Shown piece by piece: positions 38,442 to 40,154 of a stretch of DNA of 40,154 nt. The translations under genes were made by a program, and so were the position numbers. The DNA lies in assembly GCA_017934975.1 (NCBI GenBank), contig JAGBIM010000010.1, positions 1 through 40,154 of the forward strand. The letters run 5' to 3'. Below the pieces are notes generated by a model that had not been told where the DNA came from, made no database searches, and saw only the letters and a program-made list of their open reading frames with translations. Source of the DNA: Clostridia bacterium. Its GTDB lineage: Bacteria > Bacillota > Clostridia > Oscillospirales > UBA644. How positions within the stretch are numbered: position 1 is the first letter of the stretch; each line of letters starts with the position of its first letter.

Positions 38442-39374
38442 TCAGAAACCTCCTGCCAGATATTTCTCCGCCTCGTGAACCGCGACGGCACCATCGGCAA
38501 CCGCCGTTACGATCTGGCGAAGCTCTTTCGTTCTCATATCACCCACGGCATATACTCCGGGGATATTTGTTTTTGTATCTTCTCCCGCAACAACGTATCC
38601 GTTCGTGTCGAGGGTGATCTGACCTCCGAGAAACTCGGTGGCCGGTTTTCTTCCCACACTGACAAACACGCCGTCGCAAGCAATTATGCTTTCCTCACCG
38701 GTATTCACGTCCAAAAGACGCACACCGGTAATTTTTGCCTCGTGAAGCAGTTCCTTTACCGTGCTGTTCCATCGAAATTCCACATTCTCTGCTTGCATCA
38801 GCGGTTCGTGATAGATCTTCGTCGCGCGAAGAGTATCACGGCGATGAACCAAGATCACCTTTTTGGCGATCCTGCTGAGAAGGATCGCATCCGCGGCTGC
38901 GGTATTTCCACCGCCCACCACAACGACCGTTTTACCGCGGTAAAACATACCGTCGCAGGCAGCGCAGTAAGCGACTCCGCGTCCGACGAGCTCCGCTTCC
39001 TTCTCCACACCAAGTTCTCTGGGATTTGCTCCGGTTGCGAGTACCACAGTCCTACTGAGAAATGTTTCGCTTGCAGTTTCGATCTGTTTTGGTTCTGCGG
39101 TAAGATCAAGATGAACGACCTCTGCCGTCTTACTCTTTGCCCCGAAGCGCTCTGCCTGTTTTTTCATTTTGTCGGCAAGAGAAAATCCATCGATTCCGTC
39201 CTCAAACCCGGGATAGTTGTCGATTTGATGAGTCAAAGCCATTTGACCGCCTGCCGAAAGACGCTCCAGCACGAGGGTGTCAAAGCCTGCTCTTACGGCA
39301 TAAAGAGCCGCGGTATAGCCTGCAGGGCCGCCGCCTATAACGATCATATCGTAAACGTGATTCTCGTTTGCCAT
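38442..39374 (-). CDS. trxB: thioredoxin reductase (FAD/NADPH)
   Basis: The 310-residue flavoenzyme has FAD-binding IVIGGGPAGYTAALYA (about 11-26), redox-active Cys137-Ala-Ala-Cys140 in AYCAACDG, NADPH-binding VVVGGGNTAAADA, and C-terminal YAVGDMRTKELRQIVTAVADG. The length and motif order are those of bacterial low-molecular-weight TrxB. ATG 39374 has AAAGGAG upstream; the frame is open further upstream through the promoter but has no binding site. It is the first gene of the thiol-redox operon and provides the electrons from NADPH. Confidence 0.95.
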   Translation of the reverse strand: MANENHVYDMIVIGGGPAGYTAALYAVRAGFDTLVLERLSAGGQMALTHQIDNYPGFEDGIDGFSLADKMKKQAERFGAKSKTAEVVHLDLTAEPKQIETASETFLSRTVVLATGANPRELGVEKEAELVGRGVAYCAACDGMFYRGKTVVVVGGGNTAAADAILLSRIAKKVILVHRRDTLRATKIYHEPLMQAENVEFRWNSTVKELLHEAKITGVRLLDVNTGEESIIACDGVFVSVGRKPATEFLGGQITLDTNGYVVAGEDTKTNIPGVYAVGDMRTKELRQIVTAVADGAVAVHEAEKYLAGGF

Positions 39375-39407
39375 TTTCACGCACTCCTTTTTTCCTTTTC
39401 TGACCTT

Positions 39408-39448
39408 AGTATACCGCAATTCTTGTTTCACTTCCGTGATGATATCAC
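39408..39448 (-). promoter_or_regulatory. trxB promoter with a CRP-type site near -41
   Basis: On the minus strand there is a -10 TATACT (39408-39413) but no recognisable -35. A perfect palindrome GTGAT-3-ATCAC lies at 39436-39448, centred about 41 bases upstream of the expected start of transcription. This is the class II activator position. CRP itself recognises GTGA-6-TCAC; here the gap is five. Confidence 0.6.
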
Positions 39449-39486
39449 AAAACTGTGAATAATTCAAGGCATTTGCCTTATTTGTA

Positions 39487-39515
39487 TTGAAAAATTGACA
39501 AAAACCGTGTATAAT
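39487..39515 (+). promoter_or_regulatory. promoter of the CRP/FNR-family regulator gene
   Basis: TTGAAA (39487-39492), 17 bases, TATAAT (39510-39515), about 60 bases before the start codon. Confidence 0.78.
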
Positions 39516-39577
39516 AATAAAAAACACGTTCCTTGTCTGCGCTCTGCTTTTGCGCGGATAAGGGTAGGATGGATGAT

Positions 39578-40154
39578 ATGGAATTTCAAAACTTTTTTCC
39601 CGTATGGAATAAATTAAATACGGTTCATCAAGGACAGATCCTCGGCACGCTGATCACGCGCACGGTAAAAAAAGGAACGGTGATCCATAACGGCAGCAAT
39701 GATTGCACGGGACTTTTGCTCGTAAGGTCCGGTCAGCTTCGCGCCTACATCCTTTCCGACGAGGGACGGGAAATCACGATTTACCGCCTGTTTGATCGGG
39801 ATATGTGTCTGTTTTCCGCGTCCTGCATGATGCGCTCCATTCAGTTTGATATTACCATTGAGGCGGAAAAGGACACCGACCTTTGGATCATACCGGTGGA
39901 GGTATATCAAAGTATTATGGCAGAATCCGCACCGGTGGCGAATTACACGAACGAGCTGTTGGCCACAAGATTTTCCGACGTTATGTGGCTGATTGAGCAG
40001 ATCATGTGGAAGAGTCTTGATAAGCGCGTTGCCGCCTTCCTCCTGGAAGAATCCACGATTGAGGACAGCGACACGCTAAAAATCACACACGAAGCCGTTG
40101 CCAACCACCTTGGTTCTCACCGTGAGGTCATCACACGAATGCTGAAATATTTTC
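39578..40154 (+). CDS. CRP/FNR-family transcriptional regulator (3' end outside window)
   Basis: 192 residues are visible and the frame runs off the window end. The N-terminal cyclic-nucleotide-binding-like domain (about 10-120) has SNDCTGLLLVRSGQLRAYI and IYRLFDRDMCLFS. A long dimerisation helix and a winged HTH follow. The recognition helix reads HREVITRML; its Arg, Glu and Arg align with the CRP residues that read GTGA. The cysteines do not form the N-terminal FNR Fe-S pattern. The start is ATG 39578 with AGGATGG upstream; an in-frame ATG at 39569 is possible. It is divergent from trxB and probably controls it. Confidence 0.88.
   Translation, partial: MEFQNFFPVWNKLNTVHQGQILGTLITRTVKKGTVIHNGSNDCTGLLLVRSGQLRAYILSDEGREITIYRLFDRDMCLFSASCMMRSIQFDITIEAEKDTDLWIIPVEVYQSIMAESAPVANYTNELLATRFSDVMWLIEQIMWKSLDKRVAAFLLEESTIEDSDTLKITHEAVANHLGSHREVITRMLKYF

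Overview
The window looks like a chromosomal segment of an endospore-forming member of the Clostridia (Bacillota), probably an anaerobic gut-type lineage. The evidence is a cotJABC spore-coat operon, an alpha/beta-type small acid-soluble spore protein (SASP) gene, strong AAGGAGG-type ribosome binding sites, sigma-A promoters with 17-base spacers, and corrinoid/methyltransferase metabolism. Most of the window is moderately GC-rich by eye. The first ~0.9 kb is clearly AT-rich, and the last ~3.3 kb has a different base and codon style. No tRNA, rRNA, CRISPR array, insertion sequence or phage gene was seen.

Layout. 1-895: accessory AT-rich end with a partial P-loop kinase-like gene and a small lipoprotein gene, each followed by the same 22-base repeat. 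896-3027 (minus): cotJABC and a CPBP-family membrane protease. 3155-4027 (plus): unknown membrane protein. 4075-6910 (minus): rarA-nth-prmA, overlapping genes for DNA maintenance and L11 methylation. 7023-10642 (minus): two half-size ABC exporters that should form a heterodimer. 10791-12186 (minus): unknown membrane protein and lipoprotein. 12419-15112 (plus): small unknown protein, GH20 hexosaminidase and PHP phosphatase. 15327-15830 (minus): P-loop kinase-like protein. 16039-19529 (minus): hom-lysC-asd. 19677-23859 (minus): sugar isomerase, metallophosphoesterase, allulose/ribulose-phosphate epimerase and LytR-CpsA-Psr (LCP) protein. 24008-24856 (plus): divergent AraC regulator.

24996-36235 (plus) is the most interesting region: a tightly packed ten-gene operon. 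It encodes seven different uroporphyrinogen-decarboxylase (UroD)-fold methyltransferase-like proteins, one corrinoid carrier protein, one DUF2284 cysteine-rich protein and one ferredoxin-ASKHA reductive activator of corrinoid proteins. The corrinoid carrier is in frame with, and possibly fused to, an AraC-type regulator, and has its own internal ribosome binding site and start. The simplest reading is a corrinoid-dependent methyl-transfer system in which several substrate-specific methyltransferases share one carrier. The paralogues have diverged at the motif where MtaA-type enzymes bind zinc, so the substrates may differ. They cannot be named from sequence alone.

36316-36504 (minus): SASP. 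36965-39374 (minus): trxB, a small membrane protein, ccdA and a TlpA/ResA thioredoxin, forming an electron path from NADPH across the membrane to an extracytoplasmic thioredoxin. A divergent CRP/FNR-family regulator (39578 to window end) faces this operon. A GTGA/TCAC palindrome sits at about -41 of the trxB promoter, which fits activation by that regulator.
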